Positions 49,301 to 57,667 of a stretch of DNA of 64,000 nt are shown here, in pieces. How positions within the stretch are numbered: position 1 is the first letter of the stretch; every line of letters begins with the position of its first letter. A program made the translations under genes and the position numbers. Below the pieces are notes generated by a model that did not search any database, had not been told where the DNA came from, and saw only the letters and a list, made by a program, of their open reading frames with translations. Source of the DNA: Chloroflexota bacterium (GTDB lineage Bacteria > Chloroflexota > Dehalococcoidia > DSTF01 > RBG-16-68-14); assembly GCA_029262675.1 (NCBI GenBank), contig JAJCYW010000020.1, forward strand, positions 62,001-126,000. Direction: 5' to 3'.

Positions 49301-50133
49301 CACTCAGCCAGCTTGAAGACGCGTTGGGCGTTGAGACGCAGGAACTTCTCTTTCGCTTCGGGCTTCAGGCCCAGGTCTTCCACCTGTTCCCGGCAGCGGT
49401 CCACCGGCAGCATGGGATAGTTGGTGCCCCAGAGTACCTTGTCCTGACCGTAGGAGTTCATGAAATGTACTAGGGTCGGCGGGTAGTAGCGCGGCAGGTG
49501 CGCCGAGGTATCGATGTAGACGTTCGGGTACTTCCAGGCCAGATCGATCATCTCGTCGGTCCAAGGGTGGCCTATGTGCCCGCCGACTACAGTCAGATCT
49601 GGGAACGTGAGCGCTACGTCGTCGAGGTACGGGATAGGCCGGCCCGGCTCCGAAGGCCGCAGGGGGCCGGTATGTCCCACCTGGCAGCAGAAGGGCACCC
49701 CCAGCTCGATGCATTTGACGTACAGGGGGTAGTAGTGCCGGTCGTTTGGCGGGAGGTTCCACATCCAGGGGAGGATGAACAGGCCGCTCATGCCCAGGTC
49801 CTGTACCGCCCGCTCCAACTCTCGAACCGCCTCCACCGGTCGCAGGAGATCGACCGTGGCCAGGCCGAGGAACCGCTTTGGGTTGCGGGCAACGATCTCA
49901 GCGATTTCATCGTTGGAGATGATCCAGCCGTCGGGGCCGCACCAGGCGCGCAGGACCGCCCTCTCGATACCCGCCTGATCCATGTTCGCGAGAAGCTCCT
50001 CTACCGGCACACCTTCGAAGCGAGCGGTCTCGCCCGTGACCCGGAACAGCGAGGCGAACTCGGGCCGGTTCAGGAGGACGGCCGTTCCCGGCTGCGCCCA
50101 GGCGTCGATGGCTGGGATGCGCGCTTCGGTCAT
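49300..50133 (-). CDS. Amidohydrolase family 2 (ACMSD-like) metal-dependent hydrolase or decarboxylase
   Basis: 277 residues. The fold is the amidohydrolase-2 TIM barrel: NMDQAGIERAVLRAWC, VVGGHIGHPWTDEMIDLA, PNVYIDTSAHLPRYYP and VLWGTNYPMLPVDRC. The usual first-strand HxH is replaced by DAWAQPG near residues 10-16, so one metal site may be changed or lost. His in GHIGHPW and Asp near the end remain. Relatives decarboxylate or hydrolyse aromatic acids. It lies between aroC (upstream) and the GNAT-aroKB genes. Confidence 0.83.
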   Translation of the reverse strand: MTEARIPAIDAWAQPGTAVLLNRPEFASLFRVTGETARFEGVPVEELLANMDQAGIERAVLRAWCGPDGWIISNDEIAEIVARNPKRFLGLATVDLLRPVEAVRELERAVQDLGMSGLFILPWMWNLPPNDRHYYPLYVKCIELGVPFCCQVGHTGPLRPSEPGRPIPYLDDVALTFPDLTVVGGHIGHPWTDEMIDLAWKYPNVYIDTSAHLPRYYPPTLVHFMNSYGQDKVLWGTNYPMLPVDRCREQVEDLGLKPEAKEKFLRLNAQRVFKLAE

Positions 50134-50141
50134 GGGGTGGA

Positions 50142-51347
50142 CTACACTTCCGTCGTCTCTTCGCCTTCGGCGGGAGGCACGGCCTCGCCGCCGCGCGGGC
50201 CTGCCGTCTGCAGGTAGGCGCGGCAGTTGCGCAGCGTCTCGATCAGGTGGTCGCCGCCGAACTTCTCCAGGCAGGCGTCCGCCAGCACCAGCGCGACCAT
50301 CGCCTCGCCGATGACACCGGCCGCGGGTACCACGGCGACGTCGCTGCGTTCGTAGTGGGCCGGAATCTCCTCGCCGGTGCGTAAGTCAACAGACGGCAGC
50401 GACTTGGGCAGCGTGGCGATTGGCTTGAGCGCCGCGCGGATCACGATGTCTTCGCCGTTCGTCATGCCGCCTTCGGTGCCGCCCATGCGGTTCGTCGCCC
50501 GCCGCCAGGGGCGGTTGCCCCACTGGTCGATGGGCAGGATCACGTCGTGGACCTGCGAGCCGCGTCGTACCGCGCCGCGAAAGCCGATGCCGATTTCGAC
50601 GCCCTTGACAGCGTTTACGCTCATCATCGCCTGGGCCAGCTTGCCGTCGATCTTCCTATCCCAGTGGACGTGGCTGCCGAGGCCGATGGGCACGTTGGCT
50701 GCCCGCACCTCGACGATGCCGCCCAGGCTGTCGCCGTCGTTGCGGGCGGCGTCGATGGCGGCGGTCATTTTCGCCTCGGCGTCGCTGTCTGCGCAATGCA
50801 CGGGCGAGGCTTCGACGGCCTCCCAGTCCGGCTCGCCCTCGATCTGCGCTTCGACGTCGCCGATCGCGATCGTGTGGCTGTGGATCTGGATACCGAACTC
50901 TTCGAGGAATCGCCGGGCCACGGCTCCGGCCGCGACGCGGGCCGCGGTCTCGCGCGCGCTGGCACGTTCGAGAATCGGCCGTACATCGTCGAAACCGTAT
51001 TTGAGAATGCCGGGCAGGTCGGCGTGGCCGGGGCGTAGTCGGGTGACCTGGACGCTGGATTCATCAGGCTCTTCCAGGCCCATCACCTCTGTCCAGTTAG
51101 CGAAGTCCTTGTTCTCGATCAGGAGCGTGATGGGACTGCCGAGCGTGCGGCCGTGGCGGACGCCGGAGCGGATCTGCGCGCGGTCCTGCTCTATCTTCTG
51201 CCGGCGGCCGCGGCCGTAGCCACCCTGGCGCCGCTTTAGCTGGACGGCGATGTAGTCTTCGTTGATCGGCAGGCCGGCCGGCACGCCCTCGATGATGGTG
51301 GCGAGGCCGGGCCCGTGTGATTCGCCGGCCGTCAGGTATCGGAACAT
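50142..51347 (-). CDS. aroC: Chorismate synthase
   Basis: 401 residues. Family signatures are GESHGPGLATIIEGVPAGLP near the start, QLKRRQGGYGRGRRQKIEQD, SGVRHGRTLGSPITLLIENK, and the RASARETAARVAAGAVAR region. The later EGGMTNGEDIVIRAALKPIA is also diagnostic. It converts EPSP to chorismate using reduced FMN, the last step of the shikimate pathway. The amidohydrolase begins 8 nt after its stop codon. All conserved segments are intact, and the C-terminal 25 residues are Gly/Glu-rich and variable. Confidence 0.97.
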   Translation of the reverse strand: MFRYLTAGESHGPGLATIIEGVPAGLPINEDYIAVQLKRRQGGYGRGRRQKIEQDRAQIRSGVRHGRTLGSPITLLIENKDFANWTEVMGLEEPDESSVQVTRLRPGHADLPGILKYGFDDVRPILERASARETAARVAAGAVARRFLEEFGIQIHSHTIAIGDVEAQIEGEPDWEAVEASPVHCADSDAEAKMTAAIDAARNDGDSLGGIVEVRAANVPIGLGSHVHWDRKIDGKLAQAMMSVNAVKGVEIGIGFRGAVRRGSQVHDVILPIDQWGNRPWRRATNRMGGTEGGMTNGEDIVIRAALKPIATLPKSLPSVDLRTGEEIPAHYERSDVAVVPAAGVIGEAMVALVLADACLEKFGGDHLIETLRNCRAYLQTAGPRGGEAVPPAEGEETTEV

Positions 51348-51440
51348 GGCTCCCTCAGCGATTGATGTTAGCTGATTCGCATGGGCATTTCAGCGCTACG
51401 TGTTGCGCATTGTACCTCAAGGCTGAAGTGGGAATGCGCG

Positions 51441-52091
51441 CTAGGCGTCGCCGGAGCTGCTGCTTTCGCCGACGCTGGCCGGCGACTCTCGTGGAGTCAC
51501 CTCCATGGCGATGCCGCGCTCATCCAGCTCGTATCGGGCACCCAACCGCTCCGCGATCACCTCCGGCGGGTCGTTCTCCCAATCGATGTCGGCAGCGTCG
51601 GCGCGGTAAGCATTAGTTGTGAGGATGCAGCGCTGGGCCGCCTTTCCGGCCGGGTCGTGGAACGTCGCGTAGCAATCGAGCTGCACCTCGTCGGTCCGAA
51701 CGTGAGGGATGTCGTAGAAGAAGCGTTCCGCCAGCAGGGCCGTGATCCGTTTGCCTTCGTCGAGGGCGCTGCTGACCTGCCGCCGCTCGCCGCCGACTTG
51801 CGCGAATTGGGCCTCCGCCGTCGTTGAGGCGCGGATCAGGCTGGCTTGGATATCGACGAGTTCGATGGCCTGCACGCCCTGCCAAACGGCCGCGGGAGTG
51901 CCCTTCGGCGGCCGCTCGCTGCGCCAGTGGGCGACCTCCGCCTCGACGAGCTGCCGGATCATCTCGCGGTCGCCCTCGTCTACCTTCTGCTGCCAGAAGC
52001 GGTGCGTGCGCGTCTCCTTGAACAGCACGAAGCCGAAGAGCAGGAACAGCAAGCAGACGATGAGAATGCCGACGCCGAGTCCCCAGATCAT
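51441..52091 (-). CDS. Membrane-anchored protein of unknown function
   Basis: 216 residues with one N-terminal membrane helix (LGVGILIVCLLFLLFGFVLF, residues 5-24), then a charged, mostly helical cytoplasmic or periplasmic part: EMIRQLVEAEVAHWRSERPP, ELVDIQASLIRASTTAEAQF. A second half (RFFYDIPHVRTDEVQLDCYA through the DWENDPPEVIAERLGARYEL segment) may be a small domain. I do not recognise a family. It lies between aroE and aroC, 12 nt after aroE, and is likely co-transcribed with them. Confidence 0.72.
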   Translation of the reverse strand: MIWGLGVGILIVCLLFLLFGFVLFKETRTHRFWQQKVDEGDREMIRQLVEAEVAHWRSERPPKGTPAAVWQGVQAIELVDIQASLIRASTTAEAQFAQVGGERRQVSSALDEGKRITALLAERFFYDIPHVRTDEVQLDCYATFHDPAGKAAQRCILTTNAYRADAADIDWENDPPEVIAERLGARYELDERGIAMEVTPRESPASVGESSSSGDA

Positions 52092-52103
52092 GATGTGCCT
52101 CGC

Positions 52104-52961
52104 TTACGGGCCGCTCAGCGCCTGCCGGCCGGCGGCCAGCATCGCTGCGGTATCGGCATCCTGCCCGGTCCAGAGGCGGAACGACTCGGCGGCTTGGTAG
52201 ACCAGCATGCCCAGGCCGGAGACGGCCTTGGCGCCCCGGACCTGCGTCGCCTTCAACAGCGGCGTTTCCGCCGGGTTGTAGACAAGATCGAAGACGGTGC
52301 CGTTCTCCGGCAGGAGCTTGGCGTCCAGCGGGCTTTCGCCCTCGCTGTCGCCGCCCAGCGTGCCGATGGGCGTGCAGTTGACGATCAGGTCGGCCTTCGG
52401 CAGCGAGATGAGAAACGAGCCGTCCTGCCAGTAGGCCCACGATAGGGTCACGCCCGCCACCGTCTGCGCGCGCAGGTCGTTGACCAGTGCCGTCAGGCGG
52501 CGCGGGCTGCGGCCCGTCATGAGCACCGTCGACGCGCGCGATTCTATCAGCGAAAGCGCGACGGCTCGCGCAGCGCCGCCCGCGCCGAGGACGACGGTGC
52601 GTTTGCCCTTGGCGTCGAACCCGGCGTCCTCGACCAGCGCGCGACCGAAGCCGGCGACGTCCGTGTTGTAGCCGACGAGGTCGCCGTCGTCGTGGACAAT
52701 CGTATTCACTGCGCCGACGAGATCGGCCTGCGGATCGAGCCTATCGATCAGCGGCACGACGGCCTCCTTGTGAGGGATCGTAACGTTCGCGCCCAGCATG
52801 TCGTCGCCGCGCAGCGCGTTGATCCGGCCTTCCAATTGGTCCGCCTCGGTCGGCCAGGCTTCGTACTTTGCCTCGACCCCCGCTGCCTCAAACGCGGCCT
52901 TGAAGATCGCTGGGCTCGTGGAATGCGTGAGAGGGTAGCCGATGACGCCTGCACGTTTCAT
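52104..52961 (-). CDS. aroE: Shikimate dehydrogenase
   Basis: 285 residues from ATG 52961, which overlaps the mltG stop codon as ATGA; an ATG at 52970 is also possible. Substrate-binding markers are VIGYPLTHSTSPAIFKAAF, GANVTIPHKEAVVPLID (catalytic Lys near 67) and VGYNTDVAGFGRAL. The NADP Rossmann motif is VLGAGGAARAVALSL, followed by TGRSPRR in line with NADP. The C-terminus has GLGMLVYQAAESFRLWTG. It reduces 3-dehydroshikimate to shikimate in the same pathway as aroKB and aroC nearby. Confidence 0.97.
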   Translation of the reverse strand: MKRAGVIGYPLTHSTSPAIFKAAFEAAGVEAKYEAWPTEADQLEGRINALRGDDMLGANVTIPHKEAVVPLIDRLDPQADLVGAVNTIVHDDGDLVGYNTDVAGFGRALVEDAGFDAKGKRTVVLGAGGAARAVALSLIESRASTVLMTGRSPRRLTALVNDLRAQTVAGVTLSWAYWQDGSFLISLPKADLIVNCTPIGTLGGDSEGESPLDAKLLPENGTVFDLVYNPAETPLLKATQVRGAKAVSGLGMLVYQAAESFRLWTGQDADTAAMLAAGRQALSGP

Positions 52962-54046
52962 GATTCGCATTCTCCCCTGTAGGCTAGGTCCACGTTCAGA
53001 TTATGCTCTTCCAGCGTCGCGCTGAATACGTGGCGCCCGGTACCGTCACCGCAGGCCACGAAGTAGAAGTACTCGGTCTCTGCCGGTCCGGCGGCGGCCA
53101 CGAGCGAATCGAGGCCCGGGTTCGCGATCGGCCCCGGCGGCAGTCCCGCATAGACGTAGGTATTATACGGCGAGTCGAACGCGAGGTCATTCACCGTCAG
53201 CTCCAGCTTCCACCAGCCGTACTTCGCCACGCTGGCCGGGTCCGCGGCGGCCGCGTACTGGACCGTCGGGTCCGCCTGCAGTCCCTGACCGATCAACAGC
53301 CGGTTGTTGAAAACACTAGATATCGTCGCGCGCTCGTCCGGCACGACGGCCTCCCGCTCGACAATGGATGCCAGAGTCACGGTTTCCAGCAGCGTTAGGT
53401 CGCTCTTGGCCAGCAGCGGCGCGATAGTCTCCTGGTAGCGCACGTCGAACGCGGACAGCAGTCGTTGCACCATCTCATGCGCCGTGGTCTCCAGTTCGAG
53501 CTGGTAACGGGCAGGGAAGAGGAAGCCCTCCACGCCCGCGCCGGCCGGCAGCTCTGACAGGAACGACGCCTCGTATTCCTCGCCGAGAGCGGCGAGGAAC
53601 GCGTCGGCCGTGACGATGCCCTCGCTCTCCATCAGTTCCGCGATCTCCTCTGCGCGCAGGCCTTCGCGGATCGTGACCGATCGCGAGACGGTGATGCCCT
53701 GGCTGATCCGCTGCACGGCCGCGAGGGCGGTCTCGCCGGCCTGGAACTCGTAGCTGCCGGCCGCCAGGTCGTCGCCGACGCCCATGAACGCGGCCAGCAC
53801 GCGGAATGCACGCGCGCTCTCGATTACGCCGGCGTCCTCCAGCTTCGCGGCGATCTGGCGGCCGCCCTCGCCCTCCTCAATGACGACGATCAGCCGCTCG
53901 CGGTCCGGCGCGACCGTCGGCCCCAGGCGGAGAGGGTCTTCGTTGACCAGGGCGCCCGGCGTCGCGGAGAGCAGCCAGACGCCGGCGGCGAGCATGATGG
54001 CGAGGCCGGCCACCACGGCAAAGAAGACGCGGTGCGACTCGCTCAT
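52958..54046 (-). CDS. mltG: Endolytic transglycosylase MltG
   Basis: 362 residues from ATG 54046, which overlaps the ruvX stop codon as ATGA. An N-terminal membrane helix (FFAVVAGLAIMLAAGVWLL, residues 8-26) is followed by a LysM-like region (VIEEGEGGRQIAAKLEDAGV) and the YceG catalytic domain with VEGFLFPARYQLE, the catalytic Glu in ASIVEREAVVPDE near 230, and SPYNTYVYAGLPPGPIANPG. It cuts nascent glycan strands at the membrane and limits peptidoglycan length. Gene order ruvX-mltG-aroE is common in bacteria. Confidence 0.96.
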   Translation of the reverse strand: MSESHRVFFAVVAGLAIMLAAGVWLLSATPGALVNEDPLRLGPTVAPDRERLIVVIEEGEGGRQIAAKLEDAGVIESARAFRVLAAFMGVGDDLAAGSYEFQAGETALAAVQRISQGITVSRSVTIREGLRAEEIAELMESEGIVTADAFLAALGEEYEASFLSELPAGAGVEGFLFPARYQLELETTAHEMVQRLLSAFDVRYQETIAPLLAKSDLTLLETVTLASIVEREAVVPDERATISSVFNNRLLIGQGLQADPTVQYAAAADPASVAKYGWWKLELTVNDLAFDSPYNTYVYAGLPPGPIANPGLDSLVAAAGPAETEYFYFVACGDGTGRHVFSATLEEHNLNVDLAYRGECES

Positions 54047-54498
54047 TGGCCGCCGGCCGGCTGTCCTCCGTCGCCTTCCGGGCGGCGGCGGTCGAGAAAG
54101 GCCTGGAGAATGATGGCGGCGGCCAGGTCGTCGACGGGATCGGATGCCCGGCGCGACGGCGCCTTTCGCGCCGCCTTCGTCGGCGGCTGGCGCGCTCCGG
54201 CAGACGTCAGCCGCTCGTCGGAGAGTTCGACCGTCAGGCCGGTCGCTTCGGCCAGGCGGTTTCCGAATGCCATAACTAGCTTGGCCTGCGGTCCCAGCGA
54301 ACCGTCCAGCGATCTCGGCAGTCCGACGATGACGGTATCGATGGCTTCGTTCGCAGCCAGCGCCGCGATGGCGCGGAAATCGTCCGCCTCTTCCGTCCGT
54401 TCGATGATGCGCAGAGGTACCGCCAGCGTTCCCTCCGGCGTCGAGATCGCGACGCCGATCCGCCGCTCGCCTACGTCCAGGCCTAACATGCGTGTCAT
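54043..54498 (-). CDS. ruvX: Holliday-junction resolvase-like protein RuvX (YqgF)
   Basis: 151 residues. The RNase-H-like fold starts MLGLDVGERRIGVAIS with the first catalytic Asp. VIVGLPRSLDGSLGPQAKLV is the family signature; Glu in VELSDERLTSAGA and Asp in DPVDDLAAAIIL complete the acidic site. YqgF proteins take part in 16S rRNA maturation and may resolve Holliday junctions. It heads the ruvX-mltG-aroE run. A TATAAT box lies 88 nt upstream on the same strand. The C-terminal 15 residues are Gly/Pro-rich. Confidence 0.95.
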   Translation of the reverse strand: MTRMLGLDVGERRIGVAISTPEGTLAVPLRIIERTEEADDFRAIAALAANEAIDTVIVGLPRSLDGSLGPQAKLVMAFGNRLAEATGLTVELSDERLTSAGARQPPTKAARKAPSRRASDPVDDLAAAIILQAFLDRRRPEGDGGQPAGGQ

Positions 54499-54963
54499 GG
54501 TGCTCTGGTCTCCTCAGCCTGGTTGCATTGCATTCGCGGCCCAGCCGCGAACGCGTCCTCGCAGATGCGTCCACGAGGGCGGAACATTATAGGCAGGCCT
54601 GCAGTCGTCGGTCGAGCGGCGGCCGGTTCAAGTTCGATGGGGAAGCGGCCCTTACTGACATAAGGGAAGCGCCTACTTGACAGATTGGATAACCACGTTT
54701 ACCCTTATCGTCAACCTGCATGGCGCTCGCTTTGGTAGCGCGTCGCGGGTAAGGAGTGAAACCACCGCACGTGGAACGATCTGACGACGACGATCCCCCT
54801 CAACATACCTACGCAACCGCATTGTTAGCCGGACGAGCCGTCCGAGGCCTGCGAGCCGCAGGGTACGTGTCTGCGTCCCTCTGCTGCTGCATTGTGATCG
54901 GAGACTGAACTGCTGCGGGCCGCCCGGCCATCGCAGTAGAACCGGTGCCCGCTCCTCCCACAT
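54499..54963. other. 465-nt divergent intergenic region between ruvX and glmU
   Basis: On the minus strand TATAAT (54591-54586) would give an 85-nt ruvX leader containing a perfect 8-bp hairpin, TTCGCGGC/GCCGCGAA (54533-54551). On the plus strand a perfect -35, TTGACA (54677-54682), is followed after 17 bp by TACCCT. If used, glmU has a leader of about 250 nt. A possible small frame with several Cys near its end (about 54760-54909) is too weak to call. Confidence 0.5.
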
Positions 54964-56337
54964 ATGACCCAGACATTCGATACCTGGACAGCCGTTGTCC
55001 TGGCAGCAGGGCAGGGCACCCGCATGCGGTCGAGCCTGACGAAGGTGCTGCATCCCCTGGCCGGTAGGCCAATGGTCCGATACGTCGTCGACGCTGCGAG
55101 CGCCGCCGGCGTTGGGCGCTGCATCGTCGTCGTCGGCCCTGATGCCGGCGACGTCCGCGCGGCCGCCGGCCCTGCCGCAGAGTTCGCCGTCCAAGACGAG
55201 GCGCTGGGAACCGGGCACGCGCTGGCTGCGGCGAGAGACGCCATCGGCGACGCCGAGCACGTGCTCGTGTTGAACGGCGACGTGCCGCTGATAAGCGAAG
55301 TCACGCTACGCATGCTCGCTGAGAGGCACCTGGATGGCGGCTGCGACCTGACGTTTCTCACTGCGCATGTGGAGTCGGCGGGCGCCTACGGCTGCGTTCA
55401 GCGCGACGCGGACGGCGACGTGACGGACATTATCGAGGCACCGGAGCGCTCTGGTGGGGCGGAGGGACCGGCAGAGATCAACGCCGGCCAGTATTGCCTC
55501 CGCGCATCTTGGCTTTGGCAGCAGATCGAATCGATTCCCCCGTCGCCCGGCGGGGAGCGTTACCTGACGTCGTTGGTGCCGCTGGCCGTGCGCTCCGGGT
55601 CCGCTCTCCAGGCTGTGGCCGCCGCCGACGCGACGGAGGTGCAGGGTATCAACGACCGCGTCCAACTGGCGGAAGCGGAAGCCGCGCTGCGCCGGCGGAT
55701 CAATCGAGACCACATGCTGGCCGGTGTGACGCTGGCCGACCCGGAGCGGACGTACATCGATGCCGGGGTAACGATCGGCCCGGACTCGTTGGTCGAGCCG
55801 AACACGCATCTGCGCGGCGCGACAGCGATAGGCGGCGGTTGCCGCATCGGCCCCGACTCGACGCTGGTGGACGCCAAGGTCGGCGACGGCTGCCGGATCA
55901 TCTCATCCACGATAGAGGACGCGACGCTGGAGGACGGCGTCGACGTCGGACCCTACAGTCACCTGCGGGCTGGCGCCTACCTTTGTGCGGGAGTGCACAT
56001 TGGCAACTACGCCGAGGTGAAGGCCTCCCGCCTTGGGCGGGATGTCAAGATGGGCCACTTCAGTTACATCGGCGACGCGGAGGTCGGTGACGAGACGAAC
56101 ATCGGCGCCGGAGCCATTACGTGCAACTACGACGGTACCGCCAAGCACCGGACGATCATTGGTAACAACGTCTTCATCGGCAGCGACACGATGCTGGTCG
56201 CGCCCGTGACGATCGGTGACGGCGCCCGCACCGGCGCCGGATCTGTTGTCACGAGAGATGTGCCTGCCGGTGCTGTCGTGGCGGGCGCACCCGCCCGCGT
56301 CGCACCGTCAAAGGGTAAAGGACGTGGCGCCTCATGA
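54964..56337 (+). CDS. glmU: Bifunctional GlmU: GlcNAc-1-phosphate uridylyltransferase / glucosamine-1-phosphate acetyltransferase
   Basis: 457 residues, full length. The N-terminal nucleotidyltransferase has VVLAAGQGTRMRSSLTKVLH near residues 12-31; the usual PKVLH is TKVLH here. VLNGDVPLISE and YGCVQRDADG follow. From about residue 255 the left-handed beta-helix begins (IDAGVTIGPDSLVEPNTHL), ending with GAITCNYDGTAKHRTIIG and VFIGSDTMLVAPV. It makes UDP-GlcNAc for peptidoglycan. No clear ribosome-binding site precedes the ATG. It overlaps the next gene by ATGA. Confidence 0.97.
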   Translation: MTQTFDTWTAVVLAAGQGTRMRSSLTKVLHPLAGRPMVRYVVDAASAAGVGRCIVVVGPDAGDVRAAAGPAAEFAVQDEALGTGHALAAARDAIGDAEHVLVLNGDVPLISEVTLRMLAERHLDGGCDLTFLTAHVESAGAYGCVQRDADGDVTDIIEAPERSGGAEGPAEINAGQYCLRASWLWQQIESIPPSPGGERYLTSLVPLAVRSGSALQAVAAADATEVQGINDRVQLAEAEAALRRRINRDHMLAGVTLADPERTYIDAGVTIGPDSLVEPNTHLRGATAIGGGCRIGPDSTLVDAKVGDGCRIISSTIEDATLEDGVDVGPYSHLRAGAYLCAGVHIGNYAEVKASRLGRDVKMGHFSYIGDAEVGDETNIGAGAITCNYDGTAKHRTIIGNNVFIGSDTMLVAPVTIGDGARTGAGSVVTRDVPAGAVVAGAPARVAPSKGKGRGAS

Positions 56338-57611
56338 GCGGTGATAGCTGGATCGGCATGCTGTTGATCGTCGTCGCCGTTGCTGTCGCGGTCACGGCGA
56401 CTGCGTTGGAGACAGGAGCGATCTTCATCAGCCGTATGCGGGTGCGCGCGCTTGTCAGCAGAGGGTTGGAGCGGGCGCAGGCGTTGGAACGCTACGGAGA
56501 CGAGCGGCAGCCGCTGATCGGCACGCTCGGCGTCGCCCGCGACGCGGCGCTGGCCGTTGGCATCGCGGCAGGCGCGTTCGTCGCGCTTCGTGAGTTCGAC
56601 AACACCTGGGCCGTGCTCGGTGCGACAATGGCAGTGGCCGCCATCGCGCTGGCGGTGCTTGCAGCCGTTCCGCGGCTCGTCGTCTCGCGCAGTCCGGAAC
56701 GCTGGGGCCTGCGGATGCTGCCGCTTCTGCGCGTGGCCACGATCGTGTTTGCTCCTGTCGCCCGCGCGGTCGAGTGGCTCGTCGGCGCCACACTGCGCTT
56801 GAGTAGCAGGAAGACGCGGCCGGGCGACGAGGAAGAGGAGCTACTCCGGCTTGTCGATCTACCCGAGGGCAACGGCGGTGTGGAGAACGGCGAAATGACG
56901 ATGATCCGCCGCATCGCGCGGATGGTGGACCGGGCGGTGCGCGAGATCATGGTGCCCCGCATCGACATGGTGGCCGCAGAAGCCGACGCGCCTGTGGACG
57001 AAGTCGTCGCTCTCGTCATCGAGCGCGGCTTCAGCCGCATTCCGCTCTACGAGGAGACCGTCGACAACATCGTCGGCGTGGTTCATGCGAAAGACATTCT
57101 TCAGATGCAGATCACCGGAGAGCGGCCGGCGTCGCTTCGAGACTTGGCGCGGCCGCCCTATTTCATCCCGGAGGGAAAGCACGTCGATGAGCTGCTGTCG
57201 GAGCTGCGCGAGCACCGCGTCCAAATGGCCATCGTTGTTGACGAGTACGGCGGGACTGCGGGCCTGGTGACGATCGAAGACGTACTGGAGGAGATCGTCG
57301 GCGAGATCCAGGACGAGTACGATAGCGAGGAGGCCACGATCGAACGCGTCGGCGAACGCGAAGCAATCATGGACGCCCGCGTCAGCCTGGACGAGCTGAA
57401 CGAGCTCTTCGCGCTCGATATCGAAGGCGAGGATTTCGATACGGTGGGCGGTTTCGTCTACCACCAATTGGGACGAATGCCAGCGCCCGGAGATGAGCTG
57501 CACGCGAACGGCGTCAACATGCGAGTGTTGTCCGTGATGGGCCGCAGGATCAAGAAGGTCCGGGTCAGCAAGACAAATGGTCAAGAAGGGGAGGAAGAGG
57601 TCGCAGGGTAG
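56334..57611 (+). CDS. CorC/HlyC-like CBS-domain transporter-associated membrane protein
   Basis: 425 residues, start overlapping the glmU stop. DUF21/CNNM-type membrane region with spans at about 7-30, 65-85, 92-112 and 125-145, then a paired CBS module (REIMVPRIDMVAAEADAPVD and VVDEYGGTAGLVTIEDVLEE) and a C-terminal CorC_HlyC domain (FDTVGGFVYHQLGRMPAPGD). These proteins are linked to magnesium or cobalt efflux and were earlier named hemolysins. Acidic residues between the membrane and CBS parts are typical. Ion specificity is not shown by sequence. Confidence 0.92.
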   Translation: MSGDSWIGMLLIVVAVAVAVTATALETGAIFISRMRVRALVSRGLERAQALERYGDERQPLIGTLGVARDAALAVGIAAGAFVALREFDNTWAVLGATMAVAAIALAVLAAVPRLVVSRSPERWGLRMLPLLRVATIVFAPVARAVEWLVGATLRLSSRKTRPGDEEEELLRLVDLPEGNGGVENGEMTMIRRIARMVDRAVREIMVPRIDMVAAEADAPVDEVVALVIERGFSRIPLYEETVDNIVGVVHAKDILQMQITGERPASLRDLARPPYFIPEGKHVDELLSELREHRVQMAIVVDEYGGTAGLVTIEDVLEEIVGEIQDEYDSEEATIERVGEREAIMDARVSLDELNELFALDIEGEDFDTVGGFVYHQLGRMPAPGDELHANGVNMRVLSVMGRRIKKVRVSKTNGQEGEEEVAG

Positions 57612-57649
57612 GCGCGCCTGGAGCCCATGGTAGCATTTGGGCACAGATG

Positions 57650-57658
57650 TGCTACACT
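57650..57658 (+). promoter_or_regulatory. Extended -10 promoter for dprA, leaderless
   Basis: TGC-TACACT (57650-57658) is an extended -10 element. It is followed 9 nt later by the GTG at 57668 where DprA homology begins. There is no ribosome-binding site, so the mRNA is probably leaderless. Confidence 0.5.
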
Positions 57659-57667
57659 GCGAAGTCA

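Noticed and set aside
54760..54909. Small Cys-containing frame upstream of glmU
   Set aside because: No properly spaced ribosome-binding site and no recognisable features; left as part of the intergenic entry.
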